A stretch of 64,000 bases of DNA from Colicola sp016286205 (GTDB lineage Bacteria > Bacteroidota > Bacteroidia > Bacteroidales > Paludibacteraceae). Where the stretch lies: assembly GCA_016286205.1 (NCBI GenBank), contig JAEESF010000001.1, positions 124,001 through 188,000 of the forward strand, written 5' to 3'. The notes under the pieces were generated by a model that was not told the origin of the DNA, searched no databases, and saw only the letters and a list, made by a program, of their open reading frames with translations. Of this stretch, positions 33,298-42,564 are shown one piece after another (within the stretch, counting starts at the first letter, position 1; the number at the start of each line of letters is the position of its first letter). The translations under genes were made by a program, and so were the position numbers.

Positions 33298-34986
33298 ATG
33301 GAGCAAATTACCCACAAAATAGCCGTTATTGGACTGCCGCAGAGCGGTAAGAGTGCGTTGAGCCACGCATTGCAGTCGCTCATCGCCAAACGCGCCGAGG
33401 CCCATGCTATTCAGTTTGTCGAGGTACACAATCCCGATGAACTGCACGGCCATACTTTTGATGTGGTACTCCAGGTTATCGATTCCACGCGTCTGGAAGA
33501 ATCGTTGCTTCTCACGCCGCACATCATCGATGAGCAAGAGAAAATCGTCTTGGCTATCGGTCGCTACGATCTGTTGCTCGAAACCGATCACTCTGTCGAT
33601 TTGCCTACTTTCCAGCAATTGATTGGTGTGCCTATCTGCCGTGTCTCCGTGCGACGAAACTATGGTCTGAACGAGTGTTTGGAACTGGTGGAACAAACTA
33701 TCCACAAACCTGCTTCCACCGCCCACCCGATCTATCACCTTCGCGACCAAGAGAACGAAGATGCCTATCGCGCCTATGTTCACGGTATTCTGACACAAAC
33801 GCTTCGTCACGCCAAGGACGACCAACATCAGACACGCCTCGAACGCATAGATAAGGTGCTAACCAATCCCTGGATTGGTTTCCCGCTGATGATGGCTATA
33901 CTCTATTTCGTTTTCTGGTGTACTTTCACGCTCGGCGCTTATCCGCAAGCGTGGATCGAAAGCGGAGTGGATTGGCTGCATGCTATCTGTCGTGCCCAAT
34001 GGCCAACTGGATGGTTCGCCGGACTCATGTTGGATGGCGTTTTGCAGGGTGTGGGAGCTGTGCTCTCCTTCTTGCCGAACATTATTATCCTATTCTTCTT
34101 CATCGCCATCATGGAGGATAGCGGATACATGGCCCGTGAGGCCTATCTGATGGATAAGATCATGCACCACGTGGGATTGCATGGACGTAGTTTCATTCCC
34201 ATGCTGATGGGCTTTGGATGCAATGTGCCGGCTATTTTGGCGGCCAAGGAAATCAAGAATCCCAAAGACCGAACACTCACCATGCTGATGGTGCCGTTTA
34301 TGTCATGTTCGGCACGACTGCCGGTTTATATGCTCTTCGTCGATACCTTCTTCGTTCGCTACAAGGCACTCGTCATGATTGCCATCTATGCTATCGGCAT
34401 CTGTCTGTCTATACTTTTTGCCATTATCATGAAGCATACGCGGTGGTTCCGCCAGCCGGGGGTGGATACGGTCAATGAGTTGCCCGAGTTTCGTTTGCCT
34501 TCGGCCAGACTGACGGCCGCACATATCTGGGAACGAGTAGCCGACTATCTGCAGAAGATCTGTACAGTCATTCTCTGGGCTTCCATTATCATTTGGGCGC
34601 TCGAGTATTTCCCATCGCAAGATATCAACGATTTGGAAAACTCATATTTGGCTATGATTGGCAAAGCCGTAGAACCGTTGATGACACCGTTGGGCTTCGA
34701 TTGGAAAATGTCCGTCTGCCTGCTTACCGGCCTTCCGGCCAAAGAGGCTATCGTCAGCACACTAGCTATACTCTATGGCGGAGATATCAGCACCGCCGGT
34801 TTCACGCCCGTCACGGCCTTCAGCTTCATGATTTTTGTGCTGCTCTATTTCCCTTGCGTGGCTACTATTGCAACGCTTCGACGCGAAACCGGAAGAGCTT
34901 GGGCGTGGTTTACAGTCGTCCATAGTCTGGTTTTGGCATGGTTTATGTCGTTTGTTATTTATCAGATAGGATCATTATTATTCTAA
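33298..34986 (+). CDS. feoB: FeoB-type ferrous iron transporter with degenerate G domain
   Basis: 562 residues, about 100 or more fewer than usual FeoB. The membrane part is intact: GVLQGVGAVLSFLPNIIILF, MEDSGYMAREAYLMDKIMHH, GRSFIPMLMGFGCNVPAI, MLMVPFMSCSARLPVY and LTGLPAKEAIVSTLAILYGG. The N-terminal GTPase domain is reduced to about 150 residues. G1 is GLPQSGKS, the DxPG motif is gone, and the NKxD position reads GRYD. GTP binding and hydrolysis are therefore doubtful. Fe(II) uptake is the family role; the substrate here is inferred. No feoA is nearby. The HMA gene follows 14 bases later. Confidence 0.85.
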   Translation: MEQITHKIAVIGLPQSGKSALSHALQSLIAKRAEAHAIQFVEVHNPDELHGHTFDVVLQVIDSTRLEESLLLTPHIIDEQEKIVLAIGRYDLLLETDHSVDLPTFQQLIGVPICRVSVRRNYGLNECLELVEQTIHKPASTAHPIYHLRDQENEDAYRAYVHGILTQTLRHAKDDQHQTRLERIDKVLTNPWIGFPLMMAILYFVFWCTFTLGAYPQAWIESGVDWLHAICRAQWPTGWFAGLMLDGVLQGVGAVLSFLPNIIILFFFIAIMEDSGYMAREAYLMDKIMHHVGLHGRSFIPMLMGFGCNVPAILAAKEIKNPKDRTLTMLMVPFMSCSARLPVYMLFVDTFFVRYKALVMIAIYAIGICLSILFAIIMKHTRWFRQPGVDTVNELPEFRLPSARLTAAHIWERVADYLQKICTVILWASIIIWALEYFPSQDINDLENSYLAMIGKAVEPLMTPLGFDWKMSVCLLTGLPAKEAIVSTLAILYGGDISTAGFTPVTAFSFMIFVLLYFPCVATIATLRRETGRAWAWFTVVHSLVLAWFMSFVIYQIGSLLF

Positions 34987-35000
34987 AAAAAACAATAAGT

Positions 35001-35498
35001 ATGAAAAAGATTATTATGATTATGATGGCTTGCCTCGTTTCATTGGGAATGATGGCAGCGAAAGAAAACTTGCAAGTGGTTGTTCTGGGCTGTGAATTGC
35101 ATTGCCAGGGTTGCTGCGACAAAGTGATGAAAAATATCGCCTTTGAGAAAGGAGTGAAGGATCTGGCGTGCGACCTAAAGCACCAGATGGTTACCGTTAC
35201 CTACGATGCCAACAAGACAAACGTAGAGAAACTACAAAAAGCTTTTGACAAAATTGGCAAACCGGCTCGCGTCATCACCGAAGAGGAACTCAACAAGCAG
35301 AAAGAGCAAGAGAAGAAACAACTCCTTGACCCCAAGATGGATGTCAATCCTAAGAAACTCAAACCAATGCCGGGCAAGGAAGCTGAACTGAAGCGAGAGG
35401 TTGCTCCTCGCCGCCTGGAAAAAGTGGCTGCTCCTGAAGCCAAAGAGCAAAAAGCCGAGCAAGTAGACGCCACTACTGGCGCTAGCCAGCAACAATAA
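35001..35498 (+). CDS. Exported HMA-domain (heavy-metal-binding) protein with charged tail
   Basis: 165 residues from the ATG at 35001; the open frame extends upstream, but the signal peptide MKKIIMIMMACLVSLGMMAA sets this start. Residues 24-90 have the ferredoxin-like HMA fold, with the metal site in CELHCQGCC (Cys31, 35, 38, 39; the CxxC pair is Cys35-Cys38). The C-terminal 70 residues are Lys/Glu/Ala-rich and probably unstructured. It may bind metal in the periplasm and work with the FeoB-like transporter, with which it is co-transcribed; which metal is unknown. Confidence 0.82.
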   Translation: MKKIIMIMMACLVSLGMMAAKENLQVVVLGCELHCQGCCDKVMKNIAFEKGVKDLACDLKHQMVTVTYDANKTNVEKLQKAFDKIGKPARVITEEELNKQKEQEKKQLLDPKMDVNPKKLKPMPGKEAELKREVAPRRLEKVAAPEAKEQKAEQVDATTGASQQQ

Positions 35499-35541
35499 TC
35501 CCGCATAAAAACGGAACAAAGTGCAAAAAAGTACTGCCAAA

Positions 35542-35573
35542 TTTGCACATGTCAAAAAAAAGCAGTACTTTTG
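35542..35573 (+). promoter_or_regulatory. Promoter upstream of tRNA-Ala(GGC)
   Basis: TTTG (35542-35545), 20 bases, TACTTTTG (35566-35573). It would start a transcript about 130 bases before the tRNA. Confidence 0.75.
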
Positions 35574-35579
35574 CACCCG

Positions 35580-35700
35580 CTTTTCCAAGAGTTAGAATAA
35601 GTAGGGCTCCCGAAAATTTTAATTTTTGGGAAGAGCGGAGGCAGGTGGAGCTTTAAGACCGCATAGCGGACTTCTGCGCGACACCTTGCCGAACGCGAGC
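35580..35700 (+). ncRNA. Structured untranslated leader or small RNA before tRNA-Ala(GGC)
   Basis: Three hairpins can be folded: CCCGAAAATT paired with AATTTTTGGG (35610-35630), an outer stem GGCAGGTG with CACC(T)TGCC (35650-35690), and inside it AAGACCGC ATA GCGGACTT. No coding frame fits. I cannot assign it to SRP, 6S, tmRNA or RNase P RNA. It may simply be tRNA leader; coordinates are approximate. Confidence 0.35.
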
Positions 35701-35705
35701 GCGAA

Positions 35706-35779
35706 GGGGTATTAGCTCATCTGGCTAGAGCGCAACACTGGCAGTGTTGAGGTGAGCGGTTCGAGTCCGCTATACTCCA
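35706..35779 (+). tRNA. tRNA-Ala (anticodon GGC)
   Basis: Acceptor GGGGTAT/ATACTCC with the G3:U70 alanine identity pair, D arm GCTC/GAGC, anticodon stem CAACA/TGTTG with loop CTGGCAG (anticodon GGC), T arm with TTCGAGT loop. CCA is not encoded. Body and acceptor closely resemble the tRNA-Ala(CGC) in this window. Confidence 0.95.
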
Positions 35780-35802
35780 CTTTCATTTCCGCTATACTCC
35801 AC
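35766..35802 (+). repeat. 15-bp echo of the tRNA-Ala(GGC) 3' end
   Basis: TCCGCTATACTCCAC at 35766-35780 (tRNA 3' end plus one base) recurs exactly at 35788-35802, 22 bases downstream and just before the terminator. Confidence 0.85.
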
Positions 35803-35830
35803 AAAAAAGCACCCAAACGGGTGCTCTTTT
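35803..35830. terminator. Bidirectional terminator (tRNA-Ala / OmpA gene)
   Basis: GCACCC-AAAC-GGGTGC (35809-35824), with AAAAAA to the left and TCTTTTTG to the right. It serves the tRNA transcript on the plus strand and the long minus-strand run ending at 35846. Confidence 0.85.
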
Positions 35831-35845
35831 TGTTTCTATGGCGCG

Positions 35846-37330
35846 CTAAGGCGCTTCTTCGCCATCGCCTCCGGAGTCTTGCGTGACAAAGCCTTCCGGT
35901 ATGATCTCTACTCGTCGGTCTTTCTCCAACTGATGCTCTCCGGCATTGTATCTATACGGGTGGGTTGCACCATACGATTTCACTTCCATTCTGCTCGCGC
36001 TGATGCCCTTCGACCGCAATATAGCCGCTACCGCTTGCGCTCGTTTCAGTGCCAGTCGTTGGTTGTATTGCTCCTTACCGATAGAGCAAGCATGACCGTT
36101 GATATGGATACGCAGTTCCGGATAACGCTTCATGATGGAGGCAACCGAATCCAGCAGATACTCGGGTTCCAGAATCGGTTTGTAGTCATCAAAATTGAAC
36201 CAAATAACGGATGTGGACAACAGGTTATCCAGGTGTTTCTCTTCTTTGGTGACTGCCAACTGTTCGTGTACGGCCGTTCTCATGATCGTATCTCGTACGC
36301 GCACGGTATCGTTCATTCGGATAGTATCTACTATCCAGATAGTGTCGTGCACCTCTTTCACAGGAATCAATTCGGGGAACTGCTTCATCAGTTTCTTCAG
36401 TTCACGCTTCTTCTGCTGGGTAGTTTTGCCAGGCCAGATAGATGCGCCCACCTTGAGTCCCACTGTCCACGGATGCATAGCTCCGACGCGATTGGTTCCT
36501 ATCAATCCATGATACGTAGGCATGAAAGCGTAAGCGTTGTTATGGTCGTTGGCAAAACCCAGAGGCTGACGATCGTCCAACTTGACTGACGAGAAATTAT
36601 TCATCATATATTGCGCGTAGAGAGCTACGATGAGTTCGCTGCGCTCGTTCAGTCGAATAGTCGGACCTACTTCGCCGTACAACATCGCATTGACCTTGTG
36701 AATATGCTGCCTGATACTCTCTTCCTGCTTCACATACGGATCCGTCTCAAATCGCCCGGGCAGATCGTGCAACTCCAGATTCCACTGGTCGTACCAGGCC
36801 GTGTGAGTCACTGTTCCGGATTTGTACTTGTAGTTGGATAGTGTCGGGAACGAGAGTTGCAATCCCGCCGAACCATGTAGTCCTATCAGATCATTATCAT
36901 CTTTTCTCCACTTACAGCGAATACCAATAGGTATAGACAGTATATACGACTGTTGCACCTCACGCCAATCTTCGAAATTGATACGATGGGTATATTGCTG
37001 ACCCTCGTAGTCTGTCAGTCCTTCCCATGCAATCTGCTCGGTCAGGATAGCATTTGTCGCAAAGCGAGTAATATTCAATCCGGTTTGCAATCCGACATAG
37101 CGCTTGAAGAACCATGTATAACCTGCGCCCAGAGTAAACGATGCAGTGGCGGTGGCTTTGCCACCTTCCAGTTTATATCCCAGTCCACTTGCTCCCACAC
37201 CGGCATTCATGTCGATATAGTGCTTGTGGTAAGGTTTTTTCTTCTTCGTCTTCTTACGTGAAGGGGCACCTACGGCTGATATAGCACAACAAGCCGCAAG
37301 AACGAATAGAATCAATCGGAAACGGCTCAT
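35846..37330 (-). CDS. OmpA-family outer-membrane protein
   Basis: 494 residues. Signal peptide ending AISAVGA, then a very basic stretch (SRKKTKKKKPYHKHY). Residues about 38-310 look like an outer-membrane beta barrel (alternating strands such as SFTLGAGYTWFF, SYILSIPIGIRCKW). A coiled linker with repeated D-T-I/V (VHDTIWIVDTIRMNDTVRV) follows. The C-terminal OmpA domain (VIWFNFDDYKPIL, HINGHACSIGKEQYNQRLAL, RRVEI) would bind peptidoglycan. It overlaps the GLUG/T9SS gene by four bases and may anchor or assist that product. It is the last gene of the run and is followed by a terminator. Confidence 0.88.
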   Translation of the reverse strand: MSRFRLILFVLAACCAISAVGAPSRKKTKKKKPYHKHYIDMNAGVGASGLGYKLEGGKATATASFTLGAGYTWFFKRYVGLQTGLNITRFATNAILTEQIAWEGLTDYEGQQYTHRINFEDWREVQQSYILSIPIGIRCKWRKDDNDLIGLHGSAGLQLSFPTLSNYKYKSGTVTHTAWYDQWNLELHDLPGRFETDPYVKQEESIRQHIHKVNAMLYGEVGPTIRLNERSELIVALYAQYMMNNFSSVKLDDRQPLGFANDHNNAYAFMPTYHGLIGTNRVGAMHPWTVGLKVGASIWPGKTTQQKKRELKKLMKQFPELIPVKEVHDTIWIVDTIRMNDTVRVRDTIMRTAVHEQLAVTKEEKHLDNLLSTSVIWFNFDDYKPILEPEYLLDSVASIMKRYPELRIHINGHACSIGKEQYNQRLALKRAQAVAAILRSKGISASRMEVKSYGATHPYRYNAGEHQLEKDRRVEIIPEGFVTQDSGGDGEEAP

Positions 37331-40300
37331 AATACAATCAGTTTACAGGTGAATAGATGCTCATTGGCTGACACGAAGCGTGCCAGATAGATACCCGATA
37401 CAGCCGGAGCATGGATAGTGCGCGTGCCTATTTCTACCGTATGCTGGCCGCAGCAAACGCCTTGCAGATTGTAGAAGTAGAGTGTTCCGCTCTCTTCTGC
37501 CTGTATCTGCATCATCGAACCGGCCAGCGTGGGTATCGGATAGAGATGAAGCGGTGCATTAACTTCGTTCAACGCGGTGATGGGTCGCATCTCATATTCG
37601 CAACTGCGATAGACCGTACCATCTTCGGCGGTCATCAGTACCTGGTAGTAACCGTTCAAACCACCTTCCTCGTAGTACGATTGCTCAGTAGCGCCGGGTA
37701 TCGGCTCTCCATCTTTGTACCACTGGTAAGCGACGAAGGTCAGGTCATCATCGCAGTTAGGTTCGCAGTTCTTGTCACTGTTGTCCACAAAGACCACATC
37801 ATTCCATTTGCGGTGAACGTATCCATCCATATCCAGCGAGAAACTGAGCGACTGTACTTCGCCTACACATCCTGCTGTGCCCGATGTAGATGCGGTATAG
37901 AAGAGCACAGTGAACGAGTATTTGCCCAGTGGTGCATTGGTTGGCATCGGCACCCGAATCTCATGGCCGCTGGATGGCAATGATTCGCCTCTGCGTGATA
38001 CGAATCCCGCTGCTTCGGCTTCGGCCGAGAAAGTAACATCGTAGGCATTCGGATTGCCTTCTTCGATGGTGTAAATCAGCACCAAAGCTGTGTCAGTCTG
38101 ACAAACAGAGACTATCGGCTGCACCTCAACTTTCGGTCGTTTGTAGGCGCGGCAAGTGATGGTACGTGTCAGCGGACAACCATCGGGAGTCTGGTCATTG
38201 AAGGTAACAGAAGCACCATCGGCCAGCGAATATTGCTGGGTATGACCATCCTGATATTGATAGGTATCGCGATACGGCAATTCAGCCGCACACGGCGATA
38301 CGACTTCTTCGCGTACTTCTTCGTAGCCCGTATGCCATACTACGCTATCGGTCGACAGTTGCCATGCAGAAGGACACAGGGTATTCTTCACCGCACGGCG
38401 GATAACCAATGTAGCAGGCAGACGCAGACCCGAGAAAGAGTTGAGTTGCAGCGTAATGTTGAGCGATGCCTCATCCTGATGGATAGTGTCCAGCGGCGTG
38501 TTTTCACCTGCGCGGTAGATGAGCCAGCAGTAGATGAAGTCGCCATCGCCTTGCGGAGCAGTCTGCTCAGTTACCTGTATCGGCAAAGTCAGTTCGTCCT
38601 GATGCGTATAGCACTTGCGGTTCTCGCTGTGACGAACAGCGCCCGCCTTGTAGGCTGCGTAGATGGTGAAGTAGACCGAATCGTTCGATGTGGTCCAATC
38701 CATCAGACCCGTATCGTCTTTCACCTGGCGGCGGAAGACATAGGCCTGACCGTCGGTCATGGTCACCGTACCCAGATCCAGTGCCACAGTGTCGCTATTC
38801 GGTATTACTTCTCCATTGCACAACCAGCGATAGCTGTAGCGTCCGTTACCACCCGTGGCAGGTGCCACTTCCAGTATGGTGTCTGTCAGTTCCGGCGTAC
38901 AAACCTTTTCCTCAATGTGCATGATAGTTCCCGCACGCAGACTGTCGAATACCACAAACGTATGCGAATTAGTGGATTGCAGGAAAGAATTCTGACACGA
39001 CTGTTCTTTCACACGGCGGTCGTATGTATATTCACCCGGCTCGGTGAAATGGATCGGACAAGTAGCCGTACTGATAGGTTCGCCCGTATTGTCATCGTAG
39101 ATGGTGGTTTGTTTCTTTCCCTGCTGCGTCTCTCCGGTCACATAATCGACGATAGTCTGATTCATGGCCCACGCATAGGTAAATTTGCCTCCACCACCCG
39201 AAGCATCTTCTTCGCTCAATACCACCGTATCTTTCGGCAGACCGTAGATGGTATCGATTTTCTCATACAGGCTACCCGCTTCGAATTTGTCGAGCACCTT
39301 CAGGTACGAATAACCCGGCGACTCGGTCCAAGTGGTAGTACACTGATAGTCATGCGTATAGCGTTTGTAGGCATATTCGCCCGTTTCGTTTGTATTTAGA
39401 ACCAGGCTGTTGTACCCTTTCTGTCCGCCCTCGTAAATCGTATCGAGAAGCGTGTAGATCTTGTTGCTATCCGTATCGTAGGTCACCGCATAGCGAATCA
39501 CCAGATACTGGTAATCGGTTGGTGCCTCTTGTTCATCATCCTTACCTCCCGATGGCGCTTTGCCGCTGTTGATAGTGCTGAATTTGAAGTTACCCTCTTG
39601 CCAGCAAGCTTTACCTTCGCCTCCTATCTCACCCGGGTCGAATGTTTCGTAACCACGCACGTAAGTGTAGATCTGCTTCTTGTCGTTGCCCAGCGACACT
39701 GTCAGCAGCACTTCCTGGTTACCGCAGGGACGGAAAGTCTCAGCCGTAGAGCTATTCTTGATATGAATCACCGACTCGTTTCCGGATACCCACTGGATAG
39801 CATCTGCGTGATCTAGCCCGAAGGTCTTACGCGGTTTGTTACCTTCCTTCGGTGTACCTACCGCTTCAGCACGCTCCATCGGCATATTGTCTGCATCCAG
39901 CCAAATACCGTAGGTGGACAATTGCGCAGCAGGCAGATCGCCGAAGCAAACCAACTTGGGATACGCATTATTCTCCGGGCAAACCCATTCGGCGGTCTCC
40001 AGTTCGAATTTCTCTTTCATTTCCGTGGTCTTCACTACGGCGAAAGTGGCATTATCCAGCACAGTGGAACTGTTGCCCACAGCATCCATACGCGTTACCT
40101 GTTGGTCGAAATAGACATTCGTGATCTTGTCAGCCGCAGCGGCATTCTGACCGATGAGCGAACCTATGGTTCCCGCACCGGAACAGTAACCCGTGTTGTA
40201 GCACCAATCCAGCGTGGCGGTGGCGGTGTTGGATCCTACCAAACCTCCTACTATGGAATTAGCCTTGGTAATCAGACCGGTGTTGTACGAATAGGATATC

Positions 40301-40854
40301 GCACCTTCGTTCGTTCCCACCAGGCCGCCTACGCGGTTACCGTTGTTGGCCAGAATCTGCGCCATGTTGAAGCAGTGGTGGATAGTACCGCGATGGATTC
40401 CCACCAGACATCCTACATCGTTGATTCCGTCGGTGAAGATCTGTCCCTGAGCGATAGCCAGATGATGAATCGTGGCCGCTGTGCCGGTTTCGGCAAACAG
40501 ACCCACGGAAGTATAATTACCGGAGATGTAGAGATTGCGAATCACATGGTTGTTGCCGTTGAAATCGCCGTTGAACGGATTGGCAGCACAGCCGATGGGA
40601 AGCCATTTCTTGGCAGGTTCCAGTGTGCCGCCCAGGTCGAGGTCGGCGGTCAGTTCAATCGTATAGCCCGCGAAATCGGTTGTCTGACTTTGCTCGGCTA
40701 TCCAAGCCAATTCGGCGGCAGTACTGACCGAATAGGTGGTCCCGCTAGGCGTAATCGCGCTCGTTGAACCGTCCCATGGCGTCTGAGCATGTAGACCCAC
40801 CGCGCCCCAGAGAAGGACAAAGCAGGCTGATAATAAACGGTAAAGATGTTTCAT
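37327..40854 (-). CDS. GLUG-repeat protein with type IX secretion C-terminal domain
   Basis: 1175 residues. Signal peptide ending AVGLHAQ. Residues about 95-260 carry GLUG-type repeats (NRVGGLVGTNEGAISYSYN, SIVGGLVGSNTATATLDWC), a motif of surface adhesins. A series of beta domains with repeated cysteines follows. The last 80 residues are a T9SS type A sorting domain: LHLYPIPTLAGSMMQIQ, YFYNLQGV and APAVSGIYLARF...CKLIVL. It is therefore predicted to be moved over the outer membrane and fixed to the surface. The target is unknown. It overlaps the OmpA gene (ATGA) and lies 18 bases after the dipeptidase gene. Confidence 0.88.
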   Translation of the reverse strand: MKHLYRLLSACFVLLWGAVGLHAQTPWDGSTSAITPSGTTYSVSTAAELAWIAEQSQTTDFAGYTIELTADLDLGGTLEPAKKWLPIGCAANPFNGDFNGNNHVIRNLYISGNYTSVGLFAETGTAATIHHLAIAQGQIFTDGINDVGCLVGIHRGTIHHCFNMAQILANNGNRVGGLVGTNEGAISYSYNTGLITKANSIVGGLVGSNTATATLDWCYNTGYCSGAGTIGSLIGQNAAAADKITNVYFDQQVTRMDAVGNSSTVLDNATFAVVKTTEMKEKFELETAEWVCPENNAYPKLVCFGDLPAAQLSTYGIWLDADNMPMERAEAVGTPKEGNKPRKTFGLDHADAIQWVSGNESVIHIKNSSTAETFRPCGNQEVLLTVSLGNDKKQIYTYVRGYETFDPGEIGGEGKACWQEGNFKFSTINSGKAPSGGKDDEQEAPTDYQYLVIRYAVTYDTDSNKIYTLLDTIYEGGQKGYNSLVLNTNETGEYAYKRYTHDYQCTTTWTESPGYSYLKVLDKFEAGSLYEKIDTIYGLPKDTVVLSEEDASGGGGKFTYAWAMNQTIVDYVTGETQQGKKQTTIYDDNTGEPISTATCPIHFTEPGEYTYDRRVKEQSCQNSFLQSTNSHTFVVFDSLRAGTIMHIEEKVCTPELTDTILEVAPATGGNGRYSYRWLCNGEVIPNSDTVALDLGTVTMTDGQAYVFRRQVKDDTGLMDWTTSNDSVYFTIYAAYKAGAVRHSENRKCYTHQDELTLPIQVTEQTAPQGDGDFIYCWLIYRAGENTPLDTIHQDEASLNITLQLNSFSGLRLPATLVIRRAVKNTLCPSAWQLSTDSVVWHTGYEEVREEVVSPCAAELPYRDTYQYQDGHTQQYSLADGASVTFNDQTPDGCPLTRTITCRAYKRPKVEVQPIVSVCQTDTALVLIYTIEEGNPNAYDVTFSAEAEAAGFVSRRGESLPSSGHEIRVPMPTNAPLGKYSFTVLFYTASTSGTAGCVGEVQSLSFSLDMDGYVHRKWNDVVFVDNSDKNCEPNCDDDLTFVAYQWYKDGEPIPGATEQSYYEEGGLNGYYQVLMTAEDGTVYRSCEYEMRPITALNEVNAPLHLYPIPTLAGSMMQIQAEESGTLYFYNLQGVCCGQHTVEIGTRTIHAPAVSGIYLARFVSANEHLFTCKLIVL

Positions 40855-40872
40855 GGTTATCGTTGTTTTTGA

Positions 40873-42564
40873 TTATTCGTGAGTGATCTCCGGAGCATAC
40901 ATCCGCAGATAGTTTTCAGGCAACGGCAAGCGGTTGGGGCCGCACGACTGTCCGTACGGATTACGCTTGAAATCGCCATTCTCTTCCTTGCGCTCCTGGC
41001 CATCCAGGAATTTGGTGAACAGGTAGATACCCAGTCGTTGCCAATCGGCCACCATATTCTCTGCTTGCGAGCACGAGTAGTTGGTCAGGAATGTAGCCGC
41101 CTCGTCGGCCGACAGTTGAGCAGCCTGTTCCAGCACGCCCGGAATCTGCATATTGAATTTATCGTCCCATATCTGCTGCAGTTCGTGTATGTGCGGATAC
41201 ATTCGGCTGTATTTGGTATAGGCCCAGTTGGCTACTACATTGAATGTCCACCAAGCAGAAGTTAGGCTGAAGGTATAACTGTCGCCATTGCCTTGCGCCA
41301 GACACTCCGGCACATGGGTTGTGCAGGAGAAGAACGGTGCATAGCAACTGCAGGCCGCATCGTCCACAGCAAACCAGAAGATGCCATAGGGTTGCTTGGT
41401 GTTCATCTGTGCCACGTACGACCAGGCTGTCTGTTGCGTAGCCGTAGGACGCTCGTACCAGTATTGCGTCGAATCGATTTTGAATCCAAGTCCACCGTAG
41501 CGCAGTTTGCTGTTCCACGGTCCTGCATCCGGACCTTGTGTGATATCGAGTGGCGTGCCCTGATACTCATCGCGCATGCACTCCTTGATATCCTGTGCCG
41601 AGAGTTTACGGTTGGGAACTACCCACAGCGGCATATGCTCGCCTGCATCTTTGCCTCCCGACTCACGGAAGATCTTACCGGTGGCGTAATCGTAATAGCG
41701 CTCCACATCTGCAAAATGGCGGAAGAACGACCATACGCGTGCTTCGCAGACGAAGAGTCCGCTGAAGTCGAACGGAGCATATGCTTCCTGGTAACTAAAA
41801 TCCTTGTCTGCTCCGGTGAAATAGCCTTTCTGGCGCGCAAAAGAGATGAGCTCTTTGTCGTACATCCAATCGCCATTGCAGATGCAGTTGAGCGCTTTCT
41901 GCAGACGTTTTTGCTCTTTGTCCAGTTTGGCTTTGCCTTGTGGGATGGTAGTGATACGCGCCTGGTTGGCGTGAGCCGAGATAGCATTGTCGGGAATGCG
42001 TACTGCTACCCAGTTGGCGCCTTTGCGGCCCGGTCCTTTGCCTATCAGGTCCATAATCCATACCTCGTTGGGGTCGCCTATGGAGAACGATTCTCCCTCG
42101 CTGGCATAGCCATACTGATTGACCAGCGACACGATGCACTCGATAGCTTCGCGTGCGGTGCGGCTACGTTCCAACGCGATATAGATCAGGCTGCCGTAAT
42201 CGATACCTATGGTATCCCATAGTTCTTCGCGGCCACCCCAAGTGGTCTCGCCTATCGTGACCTGATGCTCGTTCATATTGCCTATAACGCGATAGGTGTG
42301 TGCTACTTGCGGAATGCTGCCAAGCGGTTTGCCTGTATCCCAATCGTTCACTTCGCGCATAGCTCCTGCGGGCCAATCGGCGGCAGGCGAGAAATGGAGA
42401 AAACCGTACATGCCATATGAGTCAGCAGCATAGGAAATCATAGTAGAGCCATCAACTGATGCATCTTTGCCGACGAGGAAATTGGTGCAAGCCTGCAGGG
42501 GCGAGAGACTAAGGGTTAACAGCGAGAGAAGCAGCAGAGCTGCCAAGAGACGAGTTTTTCTCAT
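40873..42564 (-). CDS. C69-family dipeptidase, exported
   Basis: 563 residues. After a signal peptide (LLLLSLLTLSLSPLQA), the mature protein would begin with Cys26 (CTNFLVGKDASVDGSTMI), the N-terminal nucleophile of peptidase family C69. Other landmarks are IGETTWGGREELW, SIGDPNEVWIMDLIGKGP and SAHANQARITTIP. Family members cleave dipeptides and often act in the periplasm. Self-processing to expose the cysteine is typical; here the signal peptidase could do it. The gene overlaps the glycogen synthase gene by four bases. Confidence 0.92.
   Translation of the reverse strand: MRKTRLLAALLLLSLLTLSLSPLQACTNFLVGKDASVDGSTMISYAADSYGMYGFLHFSPAADWPAGAMREVNDWDTGKPLGSIPQVAHTYRVIGNMNEHQVTIGETTWGGREELWDTIGIDYGSLIYIALERSRTAREAIECIVSLVNQYGYASEGESFSIGDPNEVWIMDLIGKGPGRKGANWVAVRIPDNAISAHANQARITTIPQGKAKLDKEQKRLQKALNCICNGDWMYDKELISFARQKGYFTGADKDFSYQEAYAPFDFSGLFVCEARVWSFFRHFADVERYYDYATGKIFRESGGKDAGEHMPLWVVPNRKLSAQDIKECMRDEYQGTPLDITQGPDAGPWNSKLRYGGLGFKIDSTQYWYERPTATQQTAWSYVAQMNTKQPYGIFWFAVDDAACSCYAPFFSCTTHVPECLAQGNGDSYTFSLTSAWWTFNVVANWAYTKYSRMYPHIHELQQIWDDKFNMQIPGVLEQAAQLSADEAATFLTNYSCSQAENMVADWQRLGIYLFTKFLDGQERKEENGDFKRNPYGQSCGPNRLPLPENYLRMYAPEITHE

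Noticed and set aside
35580..35700. SRP (4.5S) RNA before the tRNA
   Set aside because: The conserved GGAA loop with its AGCAG-type internal loop is not there.
38233..40767. Long plus-strand open frames opposite the GLUG/T9SS gene
   Set aside because: Arg/His/Cys-rich translations with no domain, fully inside a well-supported gene on the other strand.
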